Positions 1 to 10,082 are shown, counted from the first letter of the stretch. The stretch: DNA of 64,000 bases from Paenibacillus sp. FSL R5-0345 (GCF_000758585.1 NZ_CP009281.1:4960001-5024000); one strand, 5' to 3'. Numbers and translations: made by a program. The notes: generated from the sequence alone by a model not told the origin.

Positions 1-196
1 TATCTTTTAAGACGGATAGCATAACCCGTAATATACCTTAATATAAATCTATATTTGCATTTACCTCTCTATTCTGACTAAGGAGGTGCCCCTGACTAAC
101 CCGTTCATCCTCTCAATTTCCGAAACAAATCAGCAAGACGATTCCATGCTGGGAATGAGGAATTAAGGAGACTAATTAAATGGAGGGTAATCAAGC

Positions 197-2863
197 ATGC
201 ACAAGCAAAGAGCGGCAAGGAAGAAGTTAAAGGTATTCTTTAGTCTGGTTATGCTGAGCAGTCTGCTGTTTTCCGCAATCGGTTTCGGAGTTGAATCCAC
301 GGCAAATGCTGCAGCAGGCTTGGGAAGCGCGGACTTTCTAAAAACGAACGGAACCACTATCCGCAAAGCAAACGGCAGCGGGGAGACCGTTCATTTAAGA
401 GGGACCAATGCGGGAGGCTGGCTAGTCCAAGAAGACTGGATGAATCCAACCAATGCACCTGACCAGAAGACCATGATGGATACATTGAAGTCCCGGTTTG
501 GCGCCGCAGTGAGAGATCAGCTGGTGGCTATCTATGAAGACAACTATTGGACTACGCAAGACTTCGATAATCTCGCAGGCATGGGGATGAATGTAGTCCG
601 GCTGCCCTTTTCTTATATGAATCTGACCGATGATAACGGAAATTTGAAAGCGGATGCATGGAAAAGACTGGACTGGTTCGTAAGCAACTGCAGCCAGCGG
701 GGAATCTATGTCATCCTTGATATGCACGGCGCTTTCGGCTCGCAGAACGGCATGGACCATTCAGGCGAAATTAATGACGGCAATCAGCTGTACGGCAGCC
801 CGTCCAACCGGGAGAAGACGCTCGCGTTATGGGAGAAGATTGCCGAACATTTCAACGGCAATCCCGCCGTTGCCGGTTATGACATTTTGAACGAGCCGGG
901 AATCAAAGCCGCAGCCACCACCAGTCTGCAATGGGATTTCTATAATGAAATCTACAAACGGATCCGGGCCAAAGATTCCAATCACATTGTTATTATGGAA
1001 TCCTGCTGGGATGCAGGCAATTTGCCTAACCCGAGCCAATACGGCTGGACGAATGTAGTCTATGAATACCACTACTATCCATGGGATGCGGTTTCCAGCA
1101 CCTCCGGCCAGGCTTCTTATATTGCGAGCAAGGTCGCTGACATCACAAGCCACAACTATGGCGTTCCGACCTATATAGGGGAATTCACCTCTTTTGACCA
1201 AGAGGATGCCTGGAAGAATACCATGTCATCCTTCAATCAGCAGGGATGGAGCTGGACGACCTGGACCTACAAAGTAACCGGAACCAACTCCTCATGGGGA
1301 ATTTACACCCATAATCCGCAAAAGGTGGATATTTATAACGACTCCCAGGATACCATCCGTCAGAAATGGTCAGGCGTCGGCACCTCAAACGCAACCGTGA
1401 ACGCTAAGATCCACAATGTTATCAAAGCCTATCTGCCTGGAACGGTCAGCCCCGGAACCGGCGACGGCGGTGTTACCTTCTACGAAAACGATAATTATGG
1501 CGGGCTTGCCGTTATGCTCGGAGCAGGCTCCTACGATTTGAATCAAATGGTGGCGGCCGGAATTCCTAACGACAAAATCTCTTCAGTCAAGGTGCCTTCC
1601 GGGCTGAAGGTTACCCTGTACGAGAATCTGAACTTTGGCGGGGCCCAGCGGGTTCTGACCTCGGATGTATCCCAGCTCAGCGATTTCAATGATAAGACCT
1701 CTTCCATTAAGATTGAAAAAGCCGGTGCGACTCCATTCAGTGACGGCGAATATTATCTGACCTCGGTGGCCAATGGAGGCGTGGTTACGGCTGATAATGC
1801 TGGGGCGGAACCGCTAGCGGCCATCCGGCCTGCCATTGGTGGCGCATGGGAAACACTCTCGTTGAAAAACAACAGTGATGGAAGTGTCTCCTTCCTGTCG
1901 CAAGCCAATCAGAAATATATATGTGCGGTGATTGATGAATCCAACCAGCTACTGGCCCGCAGCACCTCCATCGGCACCTGGGAGAAATTCCAGCTGGTCA
2001 GCCTGGGTGACGGCACTTATGGAATCAAAGCCAGCGCGAACGGCACATTTGTGCAGGCCAATATGGATAATGGCGGCAGACTGGAAGCGACCAAGGATCA
2101 AGTGAACGGTGCCTGGGAAGCCTTCAAAATCACCAAGGTCGGTGACAGCTCGGGCTTGGTCTATGACGACAGTGTGGCCTCGAAAAAAGCGGAGTTTTTT
2201 GTGGATGCGGGCTATCAGGGGAAAGCCGTCCAGCTTGGAGTCGGCACGTATAACTATAACAGCCTGGTCAGCAAGGGGTTGTCCAACGACGCCATTTCAT
2301 CTGTCAAAGTGCCCAAAGGCTACAAGGTAACTCTATATAATGATGATAACTATAGCGGGGGAACCAAGGTTTTATTTGAGGATGCATCATCCTTAGGGAG
2401 TTATAATGATAAAGCCTCTTCATTGAAAATTGAGAAGGCCAGTCTCGCCAACCTTGCTGCCGGTAATTACTGCTTCACCTCGATCGCGAACAACAAAGTC
2501 GTCACGGCCGACAACAGCGGCAAAAATCCGCTGGTCGCAAACCGCGATTCCTATAGCGGTGCCTGGGAGACCTTTACGCTCGTGAACAACAGTGACGGCA
2601 CGGTTTCCTTCCGCTCTGCGGCCAACAACCAATATCTGACCGCTGTCGTTGATGAAGACAGCCAGCTATTGGCGAGAAGCACCACCATCGGAAGCTGGGA
2701 ACGATTCTATATTGAGAGTATTTCAGGCGGACAATACGGTATCTATGCCGCCGCCAACGGCAAATACATCAATTCAGACCAAAATAAAGGCGGCAAGCTG
2801 CTGGCCAACAGCGAAACGATAGCCGGTGCCTGGGAAGCCTTCTGGATTACCCTAGTCAACTAA
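197..2863 (+). CDS. Secreted GH5 glucanase with crystallin-like and fascin-like repeats
   Basis: This is an 888-residue secreted glycoside hydrolase. Residues 1-39 form a signal peptide (basic start, hydrophobic core, ending near NAAA). A GH5 TIM barrel spans about 45-410: DILNEP holds the likely acid/base Glu233 and YIGEF the likely nucleophile Glu329. The C-terminal half is a duplicated unit: a beta/gamma-crystallin-like module (about 425-512 and 661-745, with FYENDNYGG and FGG/YSGG patterns), each followed by a fascin-like beta-trefoil module (about 515-650 and 750-888), probably for glycan binding. The barrel resembles exo-1,3-beta-glucanases, but the exact substrate is inferred. The ATG follows GGAGGG at 182-187. 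It is monocistronic with its own terminator, and it faces the GH92 gene tail to tail. Confidence 0.9.
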   Translation: MHKQRAARKKLKVFFSLVMLSSLLFSAIGFGVESTANAAAGLGSADFLKTNGTTIRKANGSGETVHLRGTNAGGWLVQEDWMNPTNAPDQKTMMDTLKSRFGAAVRDQLVAIYEDNYWTTQDFDNLAGMGMNVVRLPFSYMNLTDDNGNLKADAWKRLDWFVSNCSQRGIYVILDMHGAFGSQNGMDHSGEINDGNQLYGSPSNREKTLALWEKIAEHFNGNPAVAGYDILNEPGIKAAATTSLQWDFYNEIYKRIRAKDSNHIVIMESCWDAGNLPNPSQYGWTNVVYEYHYYPWDAVSSTSGQASYIASKVADITSHNYGVPTYIGEFTSFDQEDAWKNTMSSFNQQGWSWTTWTYKVTGTNSSWGIYTHNPQKVDIYNDSQDTIRQKWSGVGTSNATVNAKIHNVIKAYLPGTVSPGTGDGGVTFYENDNYGGLAVMLGAGSYDLNQMVAAGIPNDKISSVKVPSGLKVTLYENLNFGGAQRVLTSDVSQLSDFNDKTSSIKIEKAGATPFSDGEYYLTSVANGGVVTADNAGAEPLAAIRPAIGGAWETLSLKNNSDGSVSFLSQANQKYICAVIDESNQLLARSTSIGTWEKFQLVSLGDGTYGIKASANGTFVQANMDNGGRLEATKDQVNGAWEAFKITKVGDSSGLVYDDSVASKKAEFFVDAGYQGKAVQLGVGTYNYNSLVSKGLSNDAISSVKVPKGYKVTLYNDDNYSGGTKVLFEDASSLGSYNDKASSLKIEKASLANLAAGNYCFTSIANNKVVTADNSGKNPLVANRDSYSGAWETFTLVNNSDGTVSFRSAANNQYLTAVVDEDSQLLARSTTIGSWERFYIESISGGQYGIYAAANGKYINSDQNKGGKLLANSETIAGAWEAFWITLVN

Positions 2864-2893
2864 GAGCAGGAGAATTTGACGGTGAGTTAATAT

Positions 2894-2938
2894 AAGGGCA
2901 GCAGCCACTCTGCTATTGCAAAATGGCTGCTGCTCTTT
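2894..2938 (+). terminator. Rho-independent terminator after the GH5 gene
   Basis: The arms AAGGGCAGCAGCCA and TGGCTGCTGCTCTTT pair over 14 positions around a 16-nt loop. The structure starts 31 bases after the GH5 stop codon. Confidence 0.8.
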
Positions 2939-3016
2939 AGGTTTGCTATGAGAAAGTTTGAAGAACTGCTGCAAGCATTGTCTCAAAACACTGCCTTGAT
3001 GATATTCGATCATTAA

Positions 3017-3110
3017 CTATAAAAGCTGATTTTCTTCACTTTTCACCATATGCTCATCTCTATACTGGCCGGGACTGACGCCTACATGCTTCTTGAACAC
3101 TTGGCAGAAA
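3017..3110 (-). pseudogene. 3' relic of an AraC-family regulator fused to GH92
   Basis: In a frame shifted from the GH92 gene, the minus strand reads RRFCQVFKKHVGVSPGQYRD, then about twelve more residues to a TAG at 3017-3019. FxxVFKKHVGxSPxxYR is the hallmark end of the second helix-turn-helix of AraC-family regulators. Only about 30 codons remain; no upstream AraC sequence exists because GH92 coding sequence occupies the space. It is best explained as the residue of a deletion that joined GH92 to the end of a regulator gene. It cannot encode a working protein. Confidence 0.75.
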
Positions 3111-5049
3111 CGCCGGGACAGAACGGATACATCCCCAGGCTGGCAAAAATATACCACGCGCTCAGGCTGCCGTTATCTTCATCTCCGGGCAGTCCATCCA
3201 TCTCAGCGCTGAACAGCTCCTCCGCCGTTTTTCTCACCCAGTACTGGGTTTCGGACGGCGAGCCGATCACCGCGAAGATATAGGGCAAATGAAAGCTCGG
3301 CTGGTTGCTGATGGCAAATTGCCCGAAATCGACAGCAGCCATCTCCGACATCTCATGAATCTCGATCTCATAGCCTCCGGTCTTGAATTCCGGAGGAACG
3401 GTCATCAGCTCCTTCATCCGGGCCAGCAGCACCTCTCTTCCGCCCATCTGTTCAGCCAGACCCAGCATGTCATGCTGAACGGCCCAGCTGCTTTGCCAAG
3501 GACCTCCTTCACAGTAGGCTCCGCCCCACTTCAGGAGATCAAAGGCCTCCAGCCAGCTTCCATCCGCTTTCCTGGCCCGCATGAAGCCAAGCTCAGGGTC
3601 AAGCAGGCGGGTGTAATTGCCCGCGCGGCCGATCAGCAGCTCGTAGTCTTCCTTTCGCCCCAGACCCTTTGCGACCTGGGCAACACAGAAGTCCCCGTAC
3701 GCATAATCCAGGGTGCTGCTGACGCTTTCATGATAGACCTCTCCCGGCAAGTATCCGTATTGTTCATAGGCCTCGAAGCCCTTTCTGCCGAAACGGGGGT
3801 CCTTGGAGGCCTGCAAGGCGTGCTTGCGCAAGCCTTCATAGGCAAGCTCCACATCAAAGCCTTCGATGCCTTTCGCGTACGCATCGGCGAGCACCGCATC
3901 AATCAGTGTCCCCGGCATGGAGCTGCGTTCACCCGGCGAGCACCACTTGGGCAGCCAGCCACCCTCTTGATAGGCATTGACATAGGATTGCAGAATCTCG
4001 CCCAAACGGCTTGGAAAGAGCAGGCTGAACAAGGGATAGGAAGTTCGGAACGTATCCCAGAATCCGTTGTCGCAGTACATCGGCCCTTTCTCAATTTGTC
4101 CGTTATATGGACTGTAATGGACTTTTTGCCCGTCCTCCGTAAATTCATGCCACATCCGGGGAAACAGACAGGTCCGGTACAGGCAGGTATAGAAGGTGCG
4201 GAGCTTGCGTTCGCTCCGGTCCTCCACCTGCACCCGGCTCAGCGTATCTTCCCAAGTCTCGGCCGCTTCCGCCCGGACAGCCTCGAAGGATTTGCCGCCG
4301 ATCTCCTGACGGAGATTGGCGGCGGCCTGCTCGATGCTGATGAATGAAGTGCCTACCGTAAGCCCCGCTTCGCCAGACTCCGGCAGGCACAGGCCGATAA
4401 AGGCTCCGACACGTTCACCGGTTCCGCTGAGTTGAATAACAGTCGCCCCGTCCCCTGTGAAGGTGCCGCAGGCCTGTACATCAAAGTCGCAGTCGAAATC
4501 CATCACGAAATACATAGCGAAGTTCTCGGGAACCCCCTCCGAGTTGGCCCGGGTATACCCGCTCAGTCTTCGGGCGGCAGGGTCGATTGTAACCAAGGAT
4601 TCGCCTGCAAACGGCACGGCGAGCATTCTCGCCTCCTCACGCTGCGTGAACTTCAGGCGAATGCTCGCACAGCGCTCTGTCGGGCTTAGCTCGAGCGAAG
4701 CCCGATAGCGACGCAATGAAATACGGAAATAATCGGGCATCACCGTCATGTCCTCCGGGCGAAAGGAGGAAGAACGTTGCCTGGCCGGCAGAGCCAGTAC
4801 TCCGCTCTGCGGCATCAGAACGAGATGTCCATAATCCCTGATCCATGGACTGGGCTGATGGGTCAGACGAATCCCTTCGAAATGACGGTGAGAGGGATGG
4901 AAGAACCATCCATGGCCAGCTTCGTCCGTTTGCGGACTCCACGCCGCCATGCCGAATGGCCGGGCAATGAGCGGAAGCGTATTTCCGTTGGAAAATCGAA
5001 ATGTGGACGCTGTCCCCTGCAGAGGATTGACATGCTGTAATAAATTCAA
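3082..5049 (-). CDS. GH92 exo-alpha-mannosidase, truncated at the C-terminus
   Basis: The 655-residue product matches bacterial GH92 calcium-dependent exo-alpha-mannosidases, which trim mannose from N-glycans or yeast mannan. The N-terminal beta-sandwich begins with the family-typical VNPLQGTAS. The (alpha/alpha)6 catalytic domain ends with GDEDNGSLSAWYIF followed by GMYPFCPG, which carries the conserved acidic catalytic-base region. Family members continue for roughly 80-100 more residues of beta-strands; here the frame leaves homology right after CPG and stops nine residues later, inside an AraC relic. Activity and stability are therefore doubtful. The start is a TTG at 5049 with a weak upstream AAAGG; homology begins immediately after it. 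There is no signal peptide. It is the last gene of the leftward glycan group. Confidence 0.85.
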   Translation of the reverse strand: MNLLQHVNPLQGTASTFRFSNGNTLPLIARPFGMAAWSPQTDEAGHGWFFHPSHRHFEGIRLTHQPSPWIRDYGHLVLMPQSGVLALPARQRSSSFRPEDMTVMPDYFRISLRRYRASLELSPTERCASIRLKFTQREEARMLAVPFAGESLVTIDPAARRLSGYTRANSEGVPENFAMYFVMDFDCDFDVQACGTFTGDGATVIQLSGTGERVGAFIGLCLPESGEAGLTVGTSFISIEQAAANLRQEIGGKSFEAVRAEAAETWEDTLSRVQVEDRSERKLRTFYTCLYRTCLFPRMWHEFTEDGQKVHYSPYNGQIEKGPMYCDNGFWDTFRTSYPLFSLLFPSRLGEILQSYVNAYQEGGWLPKWCSPGERSSMPGTLIDAVLADAYAKGIEGFDVELAYEGLRKHALQASKDPRFGRKGFEAYEQYGYLPGEVYHESVSSTLDYAYGDFCVAQVAKGLGRKEDYELLIGRAGNYTRLLDPELGFMRARKADGSWLEAFDLLKWGGAYCEGGPWQSSWAVQHDMLGLAEQMGGREVLLARMKELMTVPPEFKTGGYEIEIHEMSEMAAVDFGQFAISNQPSFHLPYIFAVIGSPSETQYWVRKTAEELFSAEMDGLPGDEDNGSLSAWYIFASLGMYPFCPGVSAKCSRSM

Positions 5050-5115
5050 GATAAAACACCAACCTTTTCTTCATGTTCTATTTCTAAAAAACAGATGAGG
5101 CTGAGATTAGATAAA

Positions 5116-5150
5116 CAAAACCTAGAACAGCGATTGGCTGCTAGGTTTTG
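5116..5150 (-). terminator. Terminator between the SLH glycosidase and GH92
   Basis: A 10-bp stem (CAAAACCTAG with CTAGGTTTTG) with an inner CAG/CTG pair lies 13 bases past the SLH glycosidase stop. Leftward, the stem is followed by TTGTTTATCT. It should reduce read-through into GH92. Confidence 0.65.
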
Positions 5151-5162
5151 CTTCATTACTCT

Positions 5163-8100
5163 TTATCGATTGCTTTGATAATCCTGTATCCGCAGCAGCA
5201 TCGCTACTGCTTCCGCTCGGCTTGCTGTAGCATTCGGCACGAACTTGCCCTCGCCGCGACCGTTTACGATCCCGAGTTGGTGCATGGCTTCAGCCGCAGC
5301 CTTCGCCCACTTCGGAATGGCTGCGCCATCCGCGAAGCTGGTTGCGTCTTGCGCATTCAGCGGCAGCTCCAGCGCTCTCGCGATCATCGCCACCATCTCC
5401 GCACGCGTGATACGCTCGTTCGGCTGGAAGTTGCCATCCGGGTAGCCGCTGACGATTCCAGCTGCCACTGCCTCCGTCACCGCTTCCCTTGCCCAAGCGC
5501 CGATCTTCGCTTTATCCTCGAAGGCGAGAGTTGAGCCTTCCCCTTTCCAGCCAAGCGCTTTAGCCAGCATCACCGTGAATTCAGCCCGGGTAATCGCAGC
5601 GTTCGGTTTAAACGTGCCATCCGGGTAGCCGGTGATCAACTGCTTGCTCACCGCGTTGCGGATAGCATTCTCGCCCCAATGTCCGGCGATGTCCGTGAAC
5701 GTAACAGCAGGCTGCCCCGGATTCGGTTCGACCGCCTTCTTCCCGACCGACATTACTGCAAATTTCGTAAAGTGGTTCACTACAGCCGTCATCCACTCTC
5801 CATTCACGACTCCGCCTACTTCTATCCATTCCCTCTTCTCTTCATTATAGTAGAAAATGGCAGCTCTCTGATTCGCACCTACCTTAGCCGGATCAAACTT
5901 CATCGTGAGGATGACCGATTTGCGGAATGGCCCCGGCACATTCTTCGTCATCTCATAAACAGAGCTGATGAAAGCTCCTTGATCGGCTTGCGGTATAGCC
6001 GCCGTCGCGAGCTTTTCAATGATCACTCGCAGTTCACTGTTCGCCGCACCTACCGGAAGCGAAACCATCACGTCTCCGTTCAGGCTCACTTCGCCGGATT
6101 TTCCGCTCGGGATAACAATGCTGCCATTCGTGGAGATGACCGTAGACAAAGCGCTAGTCCCTGTGCTACCAGAATCACCTCCGTTATCTGGCGTTACCGG
6201 AGCAAGCGGAGTCACAACAGCCATGTTCGAGAACGCGCTCTCCCCGGCCGCATTCGCGGCCTTCACCGCGAATGCATAGCTCATGCCGTTCGTCAATCCA
6301 GGTACCGTATAAGCGGTGGCCGTAATACCCGCCTCGACGAGTTCCCGTGATCCGGGATCGGCTGAGGCCTTCCCTCCCTTATAGCGGTAGACGGAATAGC
6401 TATTCGCCCCAGTGGCGGCACTCCAACTCAGAACCGTGCTTCCATTCCCTGTCGCAGCGCTCAGGTTTCGTGGCGCTGCCGGAACTTCCGGCAATGTCGC
6501 ACTCGGCACTCCGATGATCACGTTGGAGAAGTCACTCTCCCCGGCCACATTAACAGCCTTCACCGCGAACGCATAGCTCGTTCCGTTGGTCAATCCGATT
6601 ACCGTGTAAGTGGCCTCCGTTACGCTGGTAGTCAGCTTCCACTCGGCCGGATTGACCGGGGCCGATACACCTTCATACCGGTACACCGCGTAAGTAACCG
6701 CATCCGCTGATGCGTCCCAGCGAAGCCGCACTTCTGCGTCCCCTGCCACTCCGGTCAAGTTCACCGGGGCGAACGGAACCGTATGTGCTTCACCGGTGGG
6801 AGTCGCAACCACAGCGGGGGAGAAGTCGCCTACCCCGGTTAGATTAACCGCTTTGACTGCAAAGGTATAATTCGTTCCATTGGTCAGTCCCACAACCGTA
6901 TAGGTCGTCGGTTTAAGGTCCGCTTCTACAAGCTGCCAAGCGCTTGGATCGGCAGGCGCCGCGTCGCCTTCGAAGCGATATACCTGGTAGCTGTCCGCAT
7001 TCGGAACGGCATCCCAACGAAGCGTGACCTTCCCATCACCCACCAGCGCAGTCAGATTTGCCGACGCTTCCGGAACTTCCGGATTCACATAATCGGTTCC
7101 CCATTGAACGGTCGCACCGGTTTGCACTGTGATCGGGGAAAATGCGCCAGGTAGTTTCAGCGCTTCTCCGGATAATTGAATGGTCGCACCGTTAATATCC
7201 GTGTCGAAGATCTTCCCCATCCATGTCAGTCCCGCGACTCCACCGGTCGCTCCGGGTAACCGAACAAAGGCGGGAGCTCCAAGGTCCATACGATATCCAT
7301 TGGCCATCCATACGTTATCGATGAGGTTAACGATTCCAAAGAGAGAAGGATAAATACTCGTCGCAATTGGAATGGCGTTGATATCGTCCGAAGACTTCTC
7401 GTATACCTCAGCGAAGGTCTTCGTTCGCACGATATCGCGGGTGACGGAATGAATGAATGAGGAGGCTTCCTCACTTAACCCGTGATCCAAGAGACCGTAA
7501 GTCATATATTGAGCGTTAGGTGCTTTAAGCCCTTTGAAACCTGCTAACTGCATCTCCGGGTTATACTCCGAGTGGAAGCGGTCCACCAGCTCATTGACAT
7601 AATATTCGGGAAGTCCGAGCACATGGAGACCGGTGGCCACAGAACTGGTCTGTCCGGTGAGGTCGGGTCTACTTCCGTCCAGCCAATGCTTATAGAGGGT
7701 TGTCCCTTTCTTCGGGAAAAACCAGCTCTTGTAATCCTCGGTCAGTTTCAACCCCGAGTTTGCCCACTCTTCTGCATCGGCCGTTTTGTTGAGGCTCTCG
7801 GAGATTTGCCGCGCATATTCATAATCGATAATGAGCGAGATGACAAATTCCCCGTCCCTTTCATTCGGACCGCCGTCGCCGAAACTCCAGCGCAGATTGT
7901 TGGCAGCCCAGCGCAGATGCTTGACCAGATTGTCATAGATTCCTGCCAATCGTTCCTTGTCCCCGGTGATCTGATAGAGTATCCAGGCGGTCTGGGCCTT
8001 CCGGGCCGGAAGAGATTCTCCTCCCAGCTTACCGTCCGACTCGACACCTGCCATCATCCCTTCGAAGGTCTCCCAGGCAATATCCGGCTCCACATAAGCC

Positions 8101-10067
8101 AAGAACTGCATACCGAACAGAGAATCCCAGCTTGCCGAAGCTTCTGCTCCTTGCGGTCCGGACGTGTACATCGAAGGCTTCCCGGTGGCAATCTGCCGAT
8201 GTGATCCCCCACACTCAGGTGTTGGCGGCAGTATATTTTGGGAAAGCCCGATCCATGCCATATAATACATTTGCTTCACATCTTCGGAAGTAACGCCGAC
8301 TTTATTGACATGGAGAATATCGAAATCCTCAACCACCGGCACCTTAGCAAGAAATTCGTCCCAGTATGTTGCATACTTGGCTCGGCTGGTTGCAGCTCCT
8401 TCAAGCGTCGCCGCCGCTGTTGCTCTCTGCGCGGCCGTATCGACGGCGCTCGCGTCTCCACCAACGGCATAGCCGACGCCGACGGCATAATCTCCCTTCC
8501 CAAGCAAGGTCACAACCCAATAACCGGAGCCCGAAGAAGGTGTCTTCATCGCGTTGCGTCCCAAGCGCACATCATTTGCCGATGTGAAGAAAAACGGAAC
8601 CGCATCTTGAGGTAAAGCGATGGCGTACGTGAAATCCCGATCCTTGTCAACGACCGTCAACACGTTCCCCTCGGCTGCAAAGGTTGCGGAGCCGGAGTAC
8701 TCGCCAGCGACCGCGATAGCTCCGGCAGACAAGTCGGAGTGAATTGTCCGTGTCACCGATTCCGTGTCAAAGAAAAGATCAGAACCTGTAACCGCACCTG
8801 CAGAATAGGTTCCGTTATAATCGATCGCCTCGGGGCGCCATATCGTCTGCGACGTAGTTGCCGTATTTAGCCAGCGGTCATCGGAGTGAATAGCTAAATG
8901 ATCGATTTTCGTCCATGAGCCCTGTCCGCCAACCTGGAAAATCTTGATCTTGAATTTTTTGACTCCCGACCAGCCTGTGATTCCGGCCAGATCGTAGGTA
9001 AATACTCCGGTATCCGAAGTGTCGCCTTGGAGGGTATAAGGCTCATACTGCCCGCCGGTATTGAGCTTGATGGCCCACTTTCCAGTGGTCTCCGGAATTT
9101 TCACACTGAGCGATGGCGTCTCGCTGAGATTGACAGTCACTTCACGCTCAATCGCACCGTAGCCATCATTCGATCTGATCGTGATTTTGCCCAGCCCGTC
9201 TTCATAATTCATAACGGTTTGATTGCCGGCGCTTTCAGCGGTTTTCCACAGTGTGGAAGTAACGGAATCGAAGACATCTTCGAACCCGATCTGCTTGCCC
9301 TCATAGGGATCCTTAGTATTTGTTGGCGGAACACCTTGAAATTGTAGGGAATCAAATTCGGCCGTATTCCCGTTTCCGCCGCTAACAAAGAGCATCACCT
9401 TGAAGGTCTGGTTGCCCGTCAATTCCTTTGTCTGAGGCAATGTCCTCAAATCGAACAGGAAGGAACCGGTTTGGGTCGTGTCCTGCTGAACATCCCGCTG
9501 ATAGCCTTTATCGATTTTGAGTGCCCATTTACCGGTTGCTTTCGGCACGGTCACTGACAAGTAGGGCGAGTCTGTAAGGTTCAGGGTGATTTCCTTGGAC
9601 GTGACGCTTCCCCAATCGCCGGTTGTCGTTACCACTGCGCGTCCATCTGTCGCAGAGGCGGTTACACCGGAAGTCTGCCAATCATTGGCGGAGAGATTGT
9701 CAAACGGCTCATTAAAGACGACCGGTTTTTGTTCGACACTGGGAGGCAGCATTCCGCTTGCTTGGAAGGTCTCCAGCAGCCGATCCTGTACCTTGGCTTT
9801 TCCTTGTACGTAATAGCCGCTACCGAGCGGAAAATGCGCGCCGCCGTCCGGATGGTTGCCCGGGTTGAGAACAATGCGAGAATCCGGGATGGACAGCCAT
9901 CGTTGCTGCGTTGCCGAGCTGTCCGCAAGCTGGGCCGAGGTCATTGAAAGTGTCGAAGTCATCCCGCTTTCTTGCACCGGTGATGCGTAAATACGATCAA
10001 CAAGATTCACAGAAAATAATGAAACGGTCAAAGACAAGGCTAAACAAGCACTTATCATTTTTTTCAT
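5163..10067 (-). CDS. Giant S-layer-anchored glycosidase-like protein (six-hairpin, FN3 x3, SLH x3)
   Basis: The 1634-residue precursor has a signal peptide (1-29, ending near YAS). Two tandem beta-sandwich repeats of about 130 residues (about 115-250 and 260-395) follow; both contain a TGKWA(I/L)K signature and resemble carbohydrate-binding modules. A region at about 400-995 looks like an (alpha/alpha)6 six-hairpin glycosidase of the GH63/mannosylglycerate-hydrolase type (GGSHRQ near 617, SWDSLFG near 647, NERDGEF further on). Three fibronectin-III domains lie at about 999-1289, an Ig/ZU5-like segment at 1300-1440, and three S-layer-homology repeats (HWGENAI, GYPDGTF) fill the last ~180 residues. 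SLH repeats tether proteins to pyruvylated wall polymers. Its place beside sugar-ABC genes and GH92 suggests action on a mannose-containing polymer; the reaction is not provable from sequence. Confidence 0.85.
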   Translation of the reverse strand: MKKMISACLALSLTVSLFSVNLVDRIYASPVQESGMTSTLSMTSAQLADSSATQQRWLSIPDSRIVLNPGNHPDGGAHFPLGSGYYVQGKAKVQDRLLETFQASGMLPPSVEQKPVVFNEPFDNLSANDWQTSGVTASATDGRAVVTTTGDWGSVTSKEITLNLTDSPYLSVTVPKATGKWALKIDKGYQRDVQQDTTQTGSFLFDLRTLPQTKELTGNQTFKVMLFVSGGNGNTAEFDSLQFQGVPPTNTKDPYEGKQIGFEDVFDSVTSTLWKTAESAGNQTVMNYEDGLGKITIRSNDGYGAIEREVTVNLSETPSLSVKIPETTGKWAIKLNTGGQYEPYTLQGDTSDTGVFTYDLAGITGWSGVKKFKIKIFQVGGQGSWTKIDHLAIHSDDRWLNTATTSQTIWRPEAIDYNGTYSAGAVTGSDLFFDTESVTRTIHSDLSAGAIAVAGEYSGSATFAAEGNVLTVVDKDRDFTYAIALPQDAVPFFFTSANDVRLGRNAMKTPSSGSGYWVVTLLGKGDYAVGVGYAVGGDASAVDTAAQRATAAATLEGAATSRAKYATYWDEFLAKVPVVEDFDILHVNKVGVTSEDVKQMYYMAWIGLSQNILPPTPECGGSHRQIATGKPSMYTSGPQGAEASASWDSLFGMQFLAYVEPDIAWETFEGMMAGVESDGKLGGESLPARKAQTAWILYQITGDKERLAGIYDNLVKHLRWAANNLRWSFGDGGPNERDGEFVISLIIDYEYARQISESLNKTADAEEWANSGLKLTEDYKSWFFPKKGTTLYKHWLDGSRPDLTGQTSSVATGLHVLGLPEYYVNELVDRFHSEYNPEMQLAGFKGLKAPNAQYMTYGLLDHGLSEEASSFIHSVTRDIVRTKTFAEVYEKSSDDINAIPIATSIYPSLFGIVNLIDNVWMANGYRMDLGAPAFVRLPGATGGVAGLTWMGKIFDTDINGATIQLSGEALKLPGAFSPITVQTGATVQWGTDYVNPEVPEASANLTALVGDGKVTLRWDAVPNADSYQVYRFEGDAAPADPSAWQLVEADLKPTTYTVVGLTNGTNYTFAVKAVNLTGVGDFSPAVVATPTGEAHTVPFAPVNLTGVAGDAEVRLRWDASADAVTYAVYRYEGVSAPVNPAEWKLTTSVTEATYTVIGLTNGTSYAFAVKAVNVAGESDFSNVIIGVPSATLPEVPAAPRNLSAATGNGSTVLSWSAATGANSYSVYRYKGGKASADPGSRELVEAGITATAYTVPGLTNGMSYAFAVKAANAAGESAFSNMAVVTPLAPVTPDNGGDSGSTGTSALSTVISTNGSIVIPSGKSGEVSLNGDVMVSLPVGAANSELRVIIEKLATAAIPQADQGAFISSVYEMTKNVPGPFRKSVILTMKFDPAKVGANQRAAIFYYNEEKREWIEVGGVVNGEWMTAVVNHFTKFAVMSVGKKAVEPNPGQPAVTFTDIAGHWGENAIRNAVSKQLITGYPDGTFKPNAAITRAEFTVMLAKALGWKGEGSTLAFEDKAKIGAWAREAVTEAVAAGIVSGYPDGNFQPNERITRAEMVAMIARALELPLNAQDATSFADGAAIPKWAKAAAEAMHQLGIVNGRGEGKFVPNATASRAEAVAMLLRIQDYQSNR

Positions 10068-10082
10068 GTGATTTTCAACCTC

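Noticed and set aside
1..196. Coding or RNA feature upstream of the GH5 gene
   Set aside because: Only a stray AAGGAGGTG near 80-88 without a usable start; nothing else supported.
3289..4347. Long open frame on the plus strand opposite the GH92 gene
   Set aside because: It is the antisense of a GC-rich coding gene, has no ribosome site and no recognisable domain; GH92 homology on the other strand is clear.
7572..8204. Open frame antisense to the SLH glycosidase
   Set aside because: It lies wholly within the glycosidase catalytic region, without motif or start signal.
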